25,781 nt of DNA from the IMG/VR virus record IMGVR_UViG_3300043783_000154, positions 1-25,781 of that record. One strand, given 5' to 3'. Position 1 is the stretch's first letter, and each line of letters opens with the position of its first letter. The translations under genes and the position numbers were made by a program. This stretch comes from a virus. Positions 6,212 through 13,104 of this stretch are shown piece by piece. The notes beneath the pieces were generated by a model. It made no database searches. It was given only the letters and a program-made list of their open reading frames with translations, and was not told the DNA's origin.

Positions 6212-7455
6212 ACGAGCACGATCGGTTCCTGGCCACCAGGATGCGCCGGATCCCCGGCCTGCCGGACATGGGCTGGCTGGAGGGCAAGCGCATCCTGGTG
6301 ACCGGCGGCACCGGGTGTATCGGCTCCCGGCTGATCCGGGAGTTGAGCAAGCATCACCCGGCCGCGCTGGCCAGCTTCAGCATGCGCCCCGGCCTGTCGC
6401 CCTGGCCGAAGACGGAGGGCGTGAGCTACCTGCAAGGCGACATCCGCCACTACGGGACCCTGATGGACGCCATGCGCGAGGGCTGGGACGTCGTCTTCCA
6501 CACTGCGGCGCAGCGTGACCCCGGGCTCGCCGAGCGGCATGTCGCCGAGACGGTGACCACCAACGTGTTCGGCTCGCTCAACGTGATCCGCACCGCCGAG
6601 ATCACGGGCGCGGGCTGCCTGATCTTCGCCTCGACCGGCAAGGCGCTGCGCCCGTTCTCACCCGACACCTACACCGCCAGCAAGCGGATCGCCGAATGGC
6701 TGCTCGCCGGCTCGCTGGTGCCGCTGAGCGGCTGCGCCCGGTTCACCCACGTCGTCGACAACTCGATCTTCTACGGCCGGCTGGCCCGGTGGTGCCACTA
6801 CGGCCAGCCCATCGCGCTGCACAGCCGGGACGCCGTGTTCTACCTGCAGTCGGCCACCGAGGCCGCCGAGCTGCTCATGGGCGCGGCGTCCAGCGCCCGC
6901 GAAGACCAGGCCGAGGTGCACGCCATCACGGACCTGGGCATGCCGGCGGCCCTGCTTGACCTTGCCGAGGGGTGCCGCGCGGCCATGGCGTCGGACTCGC
7001 CCATCGTGGTCACCGGCTACGCCAGCGGGTACGAGGAGAAGCCGTTCCCGGGACTGTATGACCCGCTGACCGCTGGCGAGGTCTCGCCGCTGCTCAACGC
7101 CTTCGAGGCTGCTGTGGCCCGCCAGCCTTACCCGGGAGCCGGCGCGGCGCCGCTGGACTTCGGCGCCGCGGAGATCCGGCTGAAGTCCCTGGAGCGGGCC
7201 TGCTGGCCGATGGCCGGGTGCCCGGACCCGTGCGGCATCAAGGCAGCGATGCACGAGGTGTCATGGGCGATCATGCGCGCGGCCGTGGCCGCCGCCCCGC
7301 TCGAGACCGTCCGGCGCGTTGCAGCCTTGTGCAAGCAGTACGAGCCCCTGCCATGGCCGCACGACGAAATGCTCGCGATCATCGCCGGGACAGCCGGGAA
7401 TGGCCGGCACGAGCCCACGAGCCTGGAGGCCGAGAATGACAGACCCCGAAGCTAA
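6208..7455 (+). CDS. NAD-dependent epimerase/dehydratase-like protein (extended SDR)
   Basis: A 415-residue protein starting at GTG 6208, overlapping the previous stop. The Rossmann fold begins with ILVTGGTGCIGSRLI (GxxGxxG, about 30-45) and the catalytic YxxxK is in YTASKRIAEW. FASTGK takes the place of the usual Ser/Thr of the triad. Such enzymes epimerise, dehydrate or reduce nucleotide-linked sugars in the cytoplasm. About 120 C-terminal residues (from LNAFEAAVARQ) do not look like standard SDR and form a helical extension. Beside a GT2 synthase and a NodB-like protein, sugar-donor supply is the natural inference. The substrate is unknown. Confidence 0.8.
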   Translation: MNEHDRFLATRMRRIPGLPDMGWLEGKRILVTGGTGCIGSRLIRELSKHHPAALASFSMRPGLSPWPKTEGVSYLQGDIRHYGTLMDAMREGWDVVFHTAAQRDPGLAERHVAETVTTNVFGSLNVIRTAEITGAGCLIFASTGKALRPFSPDTYTASKRIAEWLLAGSLVPLSGCARFTHVVDNSIFYGRLARWCHYGQPIALHSRDAVFYLQSATEAAELLMGAASSAREDQAEVHAITDLGMPAALLDLAEGCRAAMASDSPIVVTGYASGYEEKPFPGLYDPLTAGEVSPLLNAFEAAVARQPYPGAGAAPLDFGAAEIRLKSLERACWPMAGCPDPCGIKAAMHEVSWAIMRAAVAAAPLETVRRVAALCKQYEPLPWPHDEMLAIIAGTAGNGRHEPTSLEAENDRPRS

Positions 7456-7756
7456 AATCCGCGCCGCGCTATCCCGCCTTCTCCAGCGCTGCCGTACCGT
7501 CCCCTCGGTGCCAGGCTGGGTCGATGAGGCAGTCAGCGAGATCAGGGAAGCGATCGGTGCCCCGTCAGGGGTGGTGACCGCGGACTCACCAGAAGCAGCA
7601 GCAGCGCTGGTTGCGCTGAAAGAGCGCGCCGGCGGGATGGAGGCGCTGGCGCGGGAGTTGCTGGACGGCTTCAGGCAGGGCGGCAACGGCTACAGCCAGC
7701 GGATGAGCACGGCGGCCTACGAGAGCTTGCGGGAAAGGCTCGGCGAGCAAGAGTGA
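7436..7756 (+). CDS. Small helical hypothetical protein
   Basis: A 106-residue protein from ATG 7436, inside the end of the epimerase gene, with GGAGG 7-8 bases upstream. Mostly helical with alternating charge; the middle (SPEAAAALVALKERAGGMEAL) suggests an amphipathic helix or short coiled coil. No cysteine pairs except a single C, no signal peptide. No family recognised. It opens the run of overlapping small genes and ends in a GTGA junction. Confidence 0.6.
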   Translation: MTDPEAKIRAALSRLLQRCRTVPSVPGWVDEAVSEIREAIGAPSGVVTADSPEAAAALVALKERAGGMEALARELLDGFRQGGNGYSQRMSTAAYESLRERLGEQE

Positions 7757-8091
7757 TCACGCTCATCATCGCCCTCGCTGCCACGGCCGCTTACCTGGTC
7801 ATCGGCTGGCGCTTCATCGCGCCGACGTGGGTAACCCGCGAGGTCGCCAGGCAGGTTGAGGCGTACCGATTCTCGGCCGCCGACCCGGCCGAAGTGGCCG
7901 GCTGGCGGCGCACCGCCGCAGGCGAGGGTGTCGCGCTCGGCCTGATCTGGCCGGTCTACCTGCTGGGCAGGTTCCTGCTTGGGAAGGTTGCCGACGCCGC
8001 GCCGCTGACCGATTTCGAGGCCAAGCGGAAGATCGCCGGCCGGGACCGCCGGATAGCCGAGCTTGAACGGCAGCTTGGGATCAAGCCGTGA
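7753..8091 (+). CDS. Small membrane protein
   Basis: A 112-residue protein from GTG 7753 (GTGA overlap). The N-terminus (about 2-22, ITLIIALAATAAYLVIGWRF) is a membrane segment or uncleaved signal. A second hydrophobic segment lies at about 60-77 (VALGLIWPVYLLGRFLL). The C-terminus is a charged, probably coiled-coil helix (RDRRIAELERQLG). The topology would allow a membrane-anchored adaptor; similar small proteins are common in actinophage early operons. Function unknown. Confidence 0.6.
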   Translation: MITLIIALAATAAYLVIGWRFIAPTWVTREVARQVEAYRFSAADPAEVAGWRRTAAGEGVALGLIWPVYLLGRFLLGKVADAAPLTDFEAKRKIAGRDRRIAELERQLGIKP

Positions 8092-8441
8092 TCCGCGCCC
8101 ACGTCGCCGACCACTCCTACGGATTCGGCGTCGCCATCCTCATCGCCGACCGGCCGCGAGACCTGCCCGGCCAGCCGTACCGGCTCCTGCACATCGGCCA
8201 GGACGGCACCGCCCGCGAATGGGAAGAGGTCACCAGCCCGGCGCTCGGCCCGTCCGGGCCCACCCTGACACTGGAGGACGACGAAGCCCGCGCGCTGCTG
8301 GACGCCCTGACCCGCTACTACCACGGGGCCGAGGACACGCGGGCGCTGCGGAAGGACTACGACGCGGAGCGGGCCCGCGTCGACAAACTGACCGCCGCCC
8401 TCGGTGATGTGGTCAAGGCTCTGGTGAGCGAAGGTGGCTGA
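8088..8441 (+). CDS. Small hypothetical protein with C-terminal coiled coil
   Basis: A 117-residue protein starting at GTG 8088 in a GTGA junction. The first half looks like a beta-rich domain (ADHSYGFGVAILIA, RLLHIGQDGTAREWEEV). The second half is helical and charged (ALLDALTRYYHG, RKDYDAERARVDKLTAAL), a likely coiled coil. No catalytic motif seen. Its stop falls eight bases into the next gene, consistent with translational coupling. Function unknown. Confidence 0.6.
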   Translation: MIRAHVADHSYGFGVAILIADRPRDLPGQPYRLLHIGQDGTAREWEEVTSPALGPSGPTLTLEDDEARALLDALTRYYHGAEDTRALRKDYDAERARVDKLTAALGDVVKALVSEGG

Positions 8442-8706
8442 ACTCGGCAGCCGCAACAACTACATGCGCCTCCAGTGCAAGCACTGCCCGTGGGTGCCGC
8501 CCGAGAGCATGAAGATGGAAGGCGCGCTGCTGCACTTCCAGGTCGAGCACGACACCGACCAGGTGCATCTTGACTTGGTCGCGGTGTGCTCGTGCGGCGC
8601 GGCCATGGCGGTCACAGAGTCGCGGCCGACCGGCGGCGGGATCAAGGACTACCTGAAGTGCGGGGCGTGCGGGAACACGGGCCATCTGCGGAGGAATGCC
8701 GCGTGA
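8434..8706 (+). CDS. Small zinc-ribbon-like protein
   Basis: A 90-residue protein from GTG 8434. It contains three cysteine pairs: CKHC (about 15-18), CSC near residue 52 and CGAC (about 77-80), plus several histidines (HFQVEHD, HLDL). The last pair, KCGACGNTGHL, is a typical zinc knuckle. It is probably a small metal-bound structural or nucleic-acid-binding protein. No family is assigned. Its end overlaps the next start by four bases. Confidence 0.6.
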   Translation: MAELGSRNNYMRLQCKHCPWVPPESMKMEGALLHFQVEHDTDQVHLDLVAVCSCGAAMAVTESRPTGGGIKDYLKCGACGNTGHLRRNAA

Positions 8707-9119
8707 CCGAACTGCGGAACTTCCTGATCGCTGCTGTCGCCACCGCGGCGTTCTGGCTGTACATCGCATTCAGCCTGCCGTCCGTGATCGCAGGCGCTCT
8801 CGTGTTCGTGGTGTCAGGCGGATTCACCTTCCTGGCGATCCAGCTGCTGGTGAGCGCGGGCGAACCGCGCCCGGGATCGCTCCCGCTGCAGCACCGGCCG
8901 GTGGTGCTCCAGCGCCAGGCCGCGCCGTTCTGCTACCACTGCGAGGTCGATGAGGCCGTCGAAAGCGGCGACCGGTTCCGCCTGGACAGGCTCGGCCTGA
9001 TGCTCGCAGGCTTCCCCATCGGTGACCTGTACCAGCGTCACCGGGACTGCTGGGTCACCACGGGCGACGAGAAAGAACTGGCCCGCATGCTGCGCCACGT
9101 CACCTGGACGGCCTCATGA
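8703..9119 (+). CDS. Membrane protein with C-terminal cysteine domain
   Basis: A 138-residue protein from GTG 8703 (GTGA overlap; the open frame runs further upstream but lacks a better start). Two hydrophobic segments in the first 50 residues (FLIAAVATAAFWLYIAFSL and VIAGALVFVVSGGFTFLAIQ) form a hairpin anchor. The rest is soluble, with CYHC near residue 78 and a DCWVT motif, possibly zinc-bound. Two closely spaced helices with a short turn also fit a holin-like layout, but the large soluble domain argues against that. Confidence 0.55.
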   Translation: MTELRNFLIAAVATAAFWLYIAFSLPSVIAGALVFVVSGGFTFLAIQLLVSAGEPRPGSLPLQHRPVVLQRQAAPFCYHCEVDEAVESGDRFRLDRLGLMLAGFPIGDLYQRHRDCWVTTGDEKELARMLRHVTWTAS

Positions 9120-9134
9120 CCGAGGATGGCTGAC

Positions 9135-9581
9135 ATGGACATAGCCGAGTTCCTAGCCGCCCGCTGGGATGAGCTGGAGCGCATCGCCACCGAAGCGGCG
9201 AAGGTGCCGGGCCGCCGCTGGGAAGCCAAATCGCAAGGTCAGAGCCGCGAGAACGATGGCGTGCTCTGGGATGACGACCTGGCGAACATCATTGCCTGGT
9301 TCGACAGTCACTTTCCGGCGGCGATGCACGCCGCAGTGCACGACCCGCAGTACGTCCTCGCTGACATCACAGCCAAGCGGGCGATTCTGGCCGAGCATGC
9401 ACCGGCCGACTTCACCGCCTACGGCGACCGTCTTTGCCGGCGCTGCCGGTTCGGTGACGATGAGCCCGGGCGCGATGAACTGCACCACTGGGTGCCGTGG
9501 CCGTGCCGCACAGCGTGTTTGCTGGCCGCCCCGTTCGCTGCCCATCCGGAGTTTGACCCGTCATGGAGGCTGGAACCGTGA
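9135..9581 (+). CDS. DUF6221-like protein
   Basis: A 148-residue protein. ATG 9135 is chosen over ATG 9126 because GAGGA lies 8 bases before it and because relatives begin at 'MD..(E/A)FL.AR.DE'. The features match, from memory, the actinobacterial DUF6221 family: N-terminal FLAARWDELERIA, a central HDPQYVLADITAKRAIL, a C-terminal cysteine stretch (CRRC, PCRTACLLA) and the ending AAHPEFDPSWR. The family is common in streptomycetes and their phages and has no known function. The gene overlaps the next by four bases. Confidence 0.7.
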   Translation: MDIAEFLAARWDELERIATEAAKVPGRRWEAKSQGQSRENDGVLWDDDLANIIAWFDSHFPAAMHAAVHDPQYVLADITAKRAILAEHAPADFTAYGDRLCRRCRFGDDEPGRDELHHWVPWPCRTACLLAAPFAAHPEFDPSWRLEP

Positions 9582-10015
9582 GCGAGCACATCTTTGAAGA
9601 GGTCAAGGCGGACCTGGCCGAGGAAGCCCGGCGCGCCCTCGGCGGCGTAGAGGCTCTTTTCGGTCACGCCCGATACCATGACGGCAGCGTGACCGAAACC
9701 CTCCCGGAGGAGACAGGCATGGGCGTGCTCAGCGTCATAGACGACGACGTGAAGGAATACCTGACCGAAGGCTTCGACTACCTCGGAGGCATGGCGGCCA
9801 AGCTCAAGGCAGCCGCTCCCGGCATCATCGCCGTCGCCGAGGCTTCTGGTTCGCAGACCGTCTCCGCTGCCGTCGAGTCGCTGGCCGGCCGGGTTCTGCC
9901 GCCCGACGTTGACGCATGGCTGGCGGGCGTGGTCAAGGACGCGATCGAGAAGTTCGGCGCACCGGCAGCAGCCCAGCCAGCACCAGCCGAGCCCGCAGAG
10001 GCTCCGGCTGCGTGA
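9578..10015 (+). CDS. Hypothetical protein with possible internal second start
   Basis: A 145-residue protein from GTG 9578, which overlaps the previous stop and has GGAGG 8 bases upstream. The N-terminus is acidic and helical (EEVKADLAEEARRAL); the C-terminus is Ala/Pro-rich (APAAAQPAPAEPAEAP), a likely flexible tail. An in-frame ATG at 9719 has an even better ribosome site (GGAGGAG, spacing 6) and would give a 98-residue product starting MGVLSVIDDDVKEYL. Between the two starts lies an 11-bp inverted repeat around a -10-like hexamer, so a shorter, separately regulated product is possible. Function unknown. Confidence 0.6.
   Translation: MSEHIFEEVKADLAEEARRALGGVEALFGHARYHDGSVTETLPEETGMGVLSVIDDDVKEYLTEGFDYLGGMAAKLKAAAPGIIAVAEASGSQTVSAAVESLAGRVLPPDVDAWLAGVVKDAIEKFGAPAAAQPAPAEPAEAPAA
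9658..9698. promoter_or_regulatory. Inverted repeat, possible operator overlapping a -10 box
   Basis: TTTCGGTCACG (9658-9668) and CGTGACCGAAA (9688-9698) are perfectly complementary over 11 bp, separated by 19 bp. The spacer contains TACCAT (9674-9679), a TANNNT-type -10 hexamer. GTG 9689 and ATG 9719 (with strong Shine-Dalgarno) lie in frame downstream. No good -35 is visible. The arrangement suggests a dimeric repressor site over an internal promoter, or an RNA hairpin hiding nothing else obvious. Confidence 0.4.
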
Positions 10016-10296
10016 TTGTGCAGGAGCAGGTCACCCTCACCGAGGACGTCCCGATCGGGCTGTGGCGGGATGCGGTGTCGCGCGAGGCGTTCTGGCAGGA
10101 CATGCGCCGCAAGCTCGCCTATGGCGTGGTGAAGGAGCGGCCAGGCTGGTCGCTGCTGGAACAGCGGGAGGACCGCTACGCGCTCTATGTGCGCCGGGTA
10201 ACCGGGCCCGGCGGTAAGTCCGAGGTCACCGAGTGCTCGCTCGCTGAGGCGGAGTCCGCCCGGCTGCGGCTGTCGTGCTGGGCGGCTGAGGCGTGA
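10012..10296 (+). CDS. Small hypothetical protein
   Basis: A 94-residue protein from GTG 10012 (GTGA overlap); GTG 10018 is a second possible start. It appears to be an alpha/beta protein: TLTEDVPIGLWRDAV, then FWQDMRRKLAYGVV, WSLLEQREDRYALYVRRV and a C-terminal helix. The short beta segments with alternating charge resemble small phage proteins of unknown role. No motif is recognised. The gene overlaps the next by four bases. Confidence 0.6.
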   Translation: MIVQEQVTLTEDVPIGLWRDAVSREAFWQDMRRKLAYGVVKERPGWSLLEQREDRYALYVRRVTGPGGKSEVTECSLAEAESARLRLSCWAAEA

Positions 10297-10511
10297 CGGC
10301 GGATCCCGGCACCCATCCCGTCTCGCTGCGAACTCACCTGCGCGAACTGCAGACGGCGCTGGACGGCGCCGCGGCCGAGCACTTCGCCCACCGCCGGGCC
10401 TGCCACTGCAAGGAAGGCTCAGGCTGCACCGAGGGCAGGCAGCTGTCGGCGCGGGTCGCTGGGGCGCAGTGGCAACTCGCCATGGTCCGCTTTTTGAACC
10501 AGGAGGACTGA
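10293..10511 (+). CDS. Small hypothetical protein with Cys/His patch
   Basis: A 72-residue protein from GTG 10293 (GTGA overlap). The middle contains HFAHRRACHCKEGSGC, a Cys/His group that could bind a metal, flanked by two helices (LRTHLRELQTALDGAA and RVAGAQWQLAMVRF). Such short helix-metal-helix proteins are frequent in actinophage gene runs. No function assigned. The next gene's Shine-Dalgarno (AGGAGG) lies inside its last codons. Confidence 0.55.
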   Translation: MTADPGTHPVSLRTHLRELQTALDGAAAEHFAHRRACHCKEGSGCTEGRQLSARVAGAQWQLAMVRFLNQED

Positions 10512-10516
10512 TCCCC

Positions 10517-10681
10517 GTGCCACCTGAGCAGCCGATGCCGGCTGACCCGATAACGGCGCTCGCCGAGTCGACGCTGCAGCTTCACGAGATGTTCCTCGCC
10601 GCGGTCAAGTCCGGGTTCACCGAGGCCCAGGCCATGCAGATCGTCCTCACCGTGATCTCGGCATCGCTGGGGAAGGGCTGA
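10517..10681 (+). CDS. Very small hypothetical protein
   Basis: A 54-residue protein from GTG 10517, with AGGAGG (10501-10506) about 10 bases upstream inside the previous gene. The C-terminal 30 residues (MFLAAVKSGFTEAQAMQIVL) make an amphipathic helix-turn-helix-like pattern, 'GFTE.QA..I', seen in many tiny phage proteins. The longer open frame upstream overlaps the previous gene heavily and is not preferred. It is followed three bases later by the next ATG. Confidence 0.55.
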   Translation: MPPEQPMPADPITALAESTLQLHEMFLAAVKSGFTEAQAMQIVLTVISASLGKG

Positions 10682-10684
10682 CCA

Positions 10685-11188
10685 ATGACCGAGGACGCCA
10701 GATCCGCTCTCGCTGCCGCCGCCTACCTGGCCGCGCACCGCGATGACGTTCATGTCCGCGATGCGCCCGCCCAGTCCGTCCCGCCCGGCCATACCCACTG
10801 GCTCACCCTCGCCGATGAGGGATACCGCTGGCTGCAGGAGCACGGCGAGCCAGCCGCCACCAGCGCAGACCTGGCCGTCATCAGCGGCCAGCTGGAAACC
10901 GTCGACACGAAACTGGAGAAGATCATGACCGAAGATGCAGCTGTACAAGCCGTCACCGCCGACATTCTCGCCGACGAGCAGGCCATCACCACGGCCATAG
11001 GCACGATCCAGGCCGCGGTAACCGCGGCTGCGGCCGACGCCGTGCAGCCGTCCACCCTGACCGCGCTGCAGTCCGCTCAGGCCGCCCTGGACTCGCTGAC
11101 CGCGACCGTGAACTCGGACGCCTCGTCGGACACCCCGGCCTCGTCCTCGTCGCCGGCGAGCACTTCGGGCACCACGCCGGCCAGCTGA
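10685..11188 (+). CDS. Coiled-coil, Ala/Ser/Thr-rich protein
   Basis: A 167-residue protein from ATG 10685. The first 55 residues look globular (WLTLADEGYRWLQEHG). Residues about 60-140 are a long helical stretch with regular hydrophobic spacing (LAVISGQLETVDTKLEKI, ILADEQAITTAIGTIQ), probably a coiled coil. The last 25 residues are Ser/Thr/Pro/Ala only. It resembles short fibre-like or stalk proteins often found in actinophages, but no exact family is claimed. It closes the operon: a strong intrinsic terminator follows 12 bases after its stop. Confidence 0.65.
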   Translation: MTEDARSALAAAAYLAAHRDDVHVRDAPAQSVPPGHTHWLTLADEGYRWLQEHGEPAATSADLAVISGQLETVDTKLEKIMTEDAAVQAVTADILADEQAITTAIGTIQAAVTAAAADAVQPSTLTALQSAQAALDSLTATVNSDASSDTPASSSSPASTSGTTPAS

Positions 11189-11200
11189 GGCCGCGAGCCC

Positions 11201-11248
11201 GGGACGGTGCCGCGTGATTCTTGGGGCGCGCGGCACCGTCCCGTTTTT
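11201..11248 (+). terminator. Intrinsic (Rho-independent) terminator
   Basis: A perfect 14-bp stem, GGGACGGTGCCGCG (11201-11214) with its complement at 11229-11242, a 14-base loop, then GTTTTTG. It lies directly behind the coiled-coil gene and is the clearest terminator in the window. It should end transcripts from the 7.4-11.2 kb gene run. Confidence 0.92.
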
Positions 11249-11277
11249 GAGCCGCAATGGACGCGAGGAGGGGAGCG

Positions 11278-11622
11278 GTGGACGACGAAACCCGGATCAC
11301 GCCCGGCCGGCCGTGGAGCGTCTCAGACCTCCGCAACGCCGGCGGTGAGCTGCACGTCGCCGGCTACTGGATAGACGAGCAGGCCCGCCTCACCGATGAA
11401 GACCTCGCCGAGTGGCAGCGACGGTGGGAACAGGCGAACACCCCGGCTGCACGGCGCAGGCACATGAAGCGCGAGATGCGGCGCCTGCTTACCCGCCGCA
11501 CCCGCTTGCGGCTGTGGTGGCACGGGCGGATTGATGCTGTCGCCATCTGGCTGGCCGGCATGGGGCGCGCAGGGAGGGCGCTTGCCAGGGCACTGTGGCG
11601 GGTGACTGGGCTGTGGCTATGA
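11278..11622 (+). CDS. Small basic protein with C-terminal hydrophobic helix
   Basis: A 114-residue protein. GTG 11278 is chosen because AGGAGGGG precedes it at proper spacing; ATG 11257 lies in frame but has no ribosome site and touches the terminator. The N-terminal half is soluble (RPWSVSDLRNAGGELHVAGYW). The middle is very basic (RRRHMKREMRRLLTRRTRLR) and the end has amphipathic hydrophobic helices (AVAIWLAGMGRAGRALARALW). It could bind nucleic acid or membrane. It is first in a new gene run after the terminator. Confidence 0.6.
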   Translation: MDDETRITPGRPWSVSDLRNAGGELHVAGYWIDEQARLTDEDLAEWQRRWEQANTPAARRRHMKREMRRLLTRRTRLRLWWHGRIDAVAIWLAGMGRAGRALARALWRVTGLWL

Positions 11623-11927
11623 CCGCCTCTCCGGTCGATGCCGAGCCCCTGGCCACCTGGGAAGCCAGCAACGGCCGCGGCCCGTTCCGCGAGCACCTGG
11701 CCGAAGCGTCAGCGTGGGCGGTCACGCACCTCGGCCAGGAGGTGGCGAACCGCACGGTCCGCGTCGACTTCCATCTCCTCAATGCGCCTGTCGCGGTGCT
11801 GTACCAGGTCGTCACGGACGAGGACGGCCACAAGCTGGCGAACCCGGAGACGGGTGGCCTCTGGCTCGCTGAGCCCGTCGTCCAGATGCTGGACGAGCTG
11901 CCGCCAGCACACCTGCTGGGGAGGTGA
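11619..11927 (+). CDS. Small hypothetical protein
   Basis: A 102-residue protein from ATG 11619 in an ATGA junction. It has an alpha/beta pattern: FREHLAEASAWAVTHLGQEV, then a beta strand with RTVRVDFHLL and a second with VAVLYQVVTDEDGH, then a C-terminal helix. The layout resembles small phage accessory proteins of unknown role. No motif or family recognised. The next gene starts three bases after its stop with a good Shine-Dalgarno within its end (GGGGAGGTGA). Confidence 0.6.
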   Translation: MTASPVDAEPLATWEASNGRGPFREHLAEASAWAVTHLGQEVANRTVRVDFHLLNAPVAVLYQVVTDEDGHKLANPETGGLWLAEPVVQMLDELPPAHLLGR

Positions 11928-11930
11928 GCG

Positions 11931-12521
11931 ATGCCTGACGACGTACTCGGCCGCATCGACGGCGCGCTGGAGGACTGGGAGCGCGGCCCCGACGTCGCAC
12001 GCTGGCACGCCGATGGTGGCCCGGACGACCTCGCCGAGTGGGTTGCCTACTGCGCTCCCGGCCGCCGCGCCGGCGCGAGCCTGGCGATCAGCATGAGCGC
12101 CTACGCCGATGCTGTGACCGACGTGCGAGAGAGCCCGATCCTGGAAGGCTCCGGTGTCGTGCTGGTCCGCACCGAGGCACTGGAACTGCCGCCTCTTCCG
12201 CCACTGGGCCTTCCCGTGCCACCCGGAACCGGACTGGCGCCTCGGCTACCTGGTCGCCGCCTCGGTGAACCGGCCCATGAGCCTTCTGTCCGGGGTGGTG
12301 TGAGCATGGCCGGCGGCTACCCAGACGGCTACCGTGACCCGCCCTGGACGACAGCGGAGGACTTCGCATCCACGGTGATACCCGCACGCGCTGAGGCGCT
12401 CACAGAGGCGCTGAACGCTTCGCTGCCAGACTGGGCGAAGGAAGCTGGCCTGCGGCTTGAATGGTCGCGGCCCGCTGACGACCCGATCGGCACCTTCACC
12501 GGCAGGATGCTGGAGTTATGA
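11931..12521 (+). CDS. Hypothetical protein, probably two genes joined by a frame disruption
   Basis: A continuous 196-codon frame from ATG 11931 (GGAGGTGA upstream). Codons 1-83 look like a normal protein (DVLGRIDGALEDWERG, SPILEGSGVVLVRTEAL). Codons about 84-125 turn into a Pro/Arg/Gly-rich run (ELPPLPPLGLPVPPG) that looks like out-of-frame translation. Over the same bases the +1 frame gives a far more protein-like segment and stops at 12301-12303, immediately before ATG 12306. The last 71 codons from that ATG look normal and could be a separate gene. So either a one-base change fused two neighbours or the reading shifts. Function unknown. Confidence 0.5.
   Translation: MPDDVLGRIDGALEDWERGPDVARWHADGGPDDLAEWVAYCAPGRRAGASLAISMSAYADAVTDVRESPILEGSGVVLVRTEALELPPLPPLGLPVPPGTGLAPRLPGRRLGEPAHEPSVRGGVSMAGGYPDGYRDPPWTTAEDFASTVIPARAEALTEALNASLPDWAKEAGLRLEWSRPADDPIGTFTGRMLEL
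12154..12303 (+). other. Alternative-frame coding segment
   Basis: In the frame one base ahead of the 11931 gene, GTG 12154 opens 49 codons ending at TGA 12301-12303. They include WNCRLFRHWAFPCHPEPDW and LGYLVAASVNRPMSLLSG, with two Cys, several Trp and a plausible fold. The stop is followed two bases later by ATG 12306. This is most likely the true C-terminal end of the upstream gene reached through a frameshift, or else an overlapping mini-gene. Confidence 0.4.
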
Positions 12522-12898
12522 CCTACTGGCCACTTGAGGACGCGCCCGGCGAGCGCCCTGTTCATCCCGTCGCCGATCTTGGAGACTGGGTGCCCAGCTA
12601 TGGGCCGGAAGACCGCGCCGAGAGCGCTCTGGACGACCACGAAGCGGCGAGCCTGCAGTTCCGGGAAGCAGCGGCCACGTTCCTGGTGCCGCCTGCCCTG
12701 CTGGAAGACTACGGCGACGCGGGCTGGCTCGGTGACTGGCTCGGCAAGGCGCTCCGCGGCGAGATCGAGCCAAAGCCGCCGCGCGAGCCGAAGCGCCACC
12801 GCTGCCTCGCCTGCTGGCTGGTCTCGAAGCTGCCAGGGCACGACCGGTGCAGCCACGGCTACCTTGAGAGCGGCTGCGAGACGTGCGGGGGATGGTGA
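12518..12898 (+). CDS. Hypothetical protein with C-terminal Cys/His zinc-binding patch
   Basis: A 126-residue protein from ATG 12518 (ATGA overlap). The first 80 residues are acidic and soluble (LQFREAAATFLVPPALLEDYG). The last 35 contain CLAC, HDRCSHGY and CETC, spaced like a zinc-binding module and preceded by a basic stretch (KPPREPKRHR). It may be a nucleic-acid-contacting accessory protein. No family recognised. Its TGA overlaps the next ATG by one base. Confidence 0.6.
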   Translation: MTYWPLEDAPGERPVHPVADLGDWVPSYGPEDRAESALDDHEAASLQFREAAATFLVPPALLEDYGDAGWLGDWLGKALRGEIEPKPPREPKRHRCLACWLVSKLPGHDRCSHGYLESGCETCGGW

Positions 12899-13104
12899 TG
12901 GCCGACAGCAACCTGGACATGCTCGGGCAGATGACCGCAGCGTTCCGGCAGGCCATGGCAGACGAGGACGTGCCAGCGAACACAGCGGCCCGCATCATGA
13001 ACCGGGTGCTCTACGGTGACCCCGGCGGCCCTGGCGCGATCTACGAGGTTCGCGAGGACGGCAGCAAGGCCGTGCACATGGGGAGGGCACAGTGGAAGCC
13101 ATGA
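12898..13104 (+). CDS. Small hypothetical protein
   Basis: A 68-residue protein from ATG 12898 at a TGATG junction; GTG 12895 is an equally coupled alternative. Helical N-terminal half (DMLGQMTAAFRQAMADEDV, TAARIMNRVLYG) and a short beta C-terminus (AIYEVREDGSKAVHMG). No motif recognised. The next gene probably starts at GTG 13092 within its last codons, guided by GGGGAGGG at 13080-13087. Confidence 0.55.
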   Translation: MADSNLDMLGQMTAAFRQAMADEDVPANTAARIMNRVLYGDPGGPGAIYEVREDGSKAVHMGRAQWKP

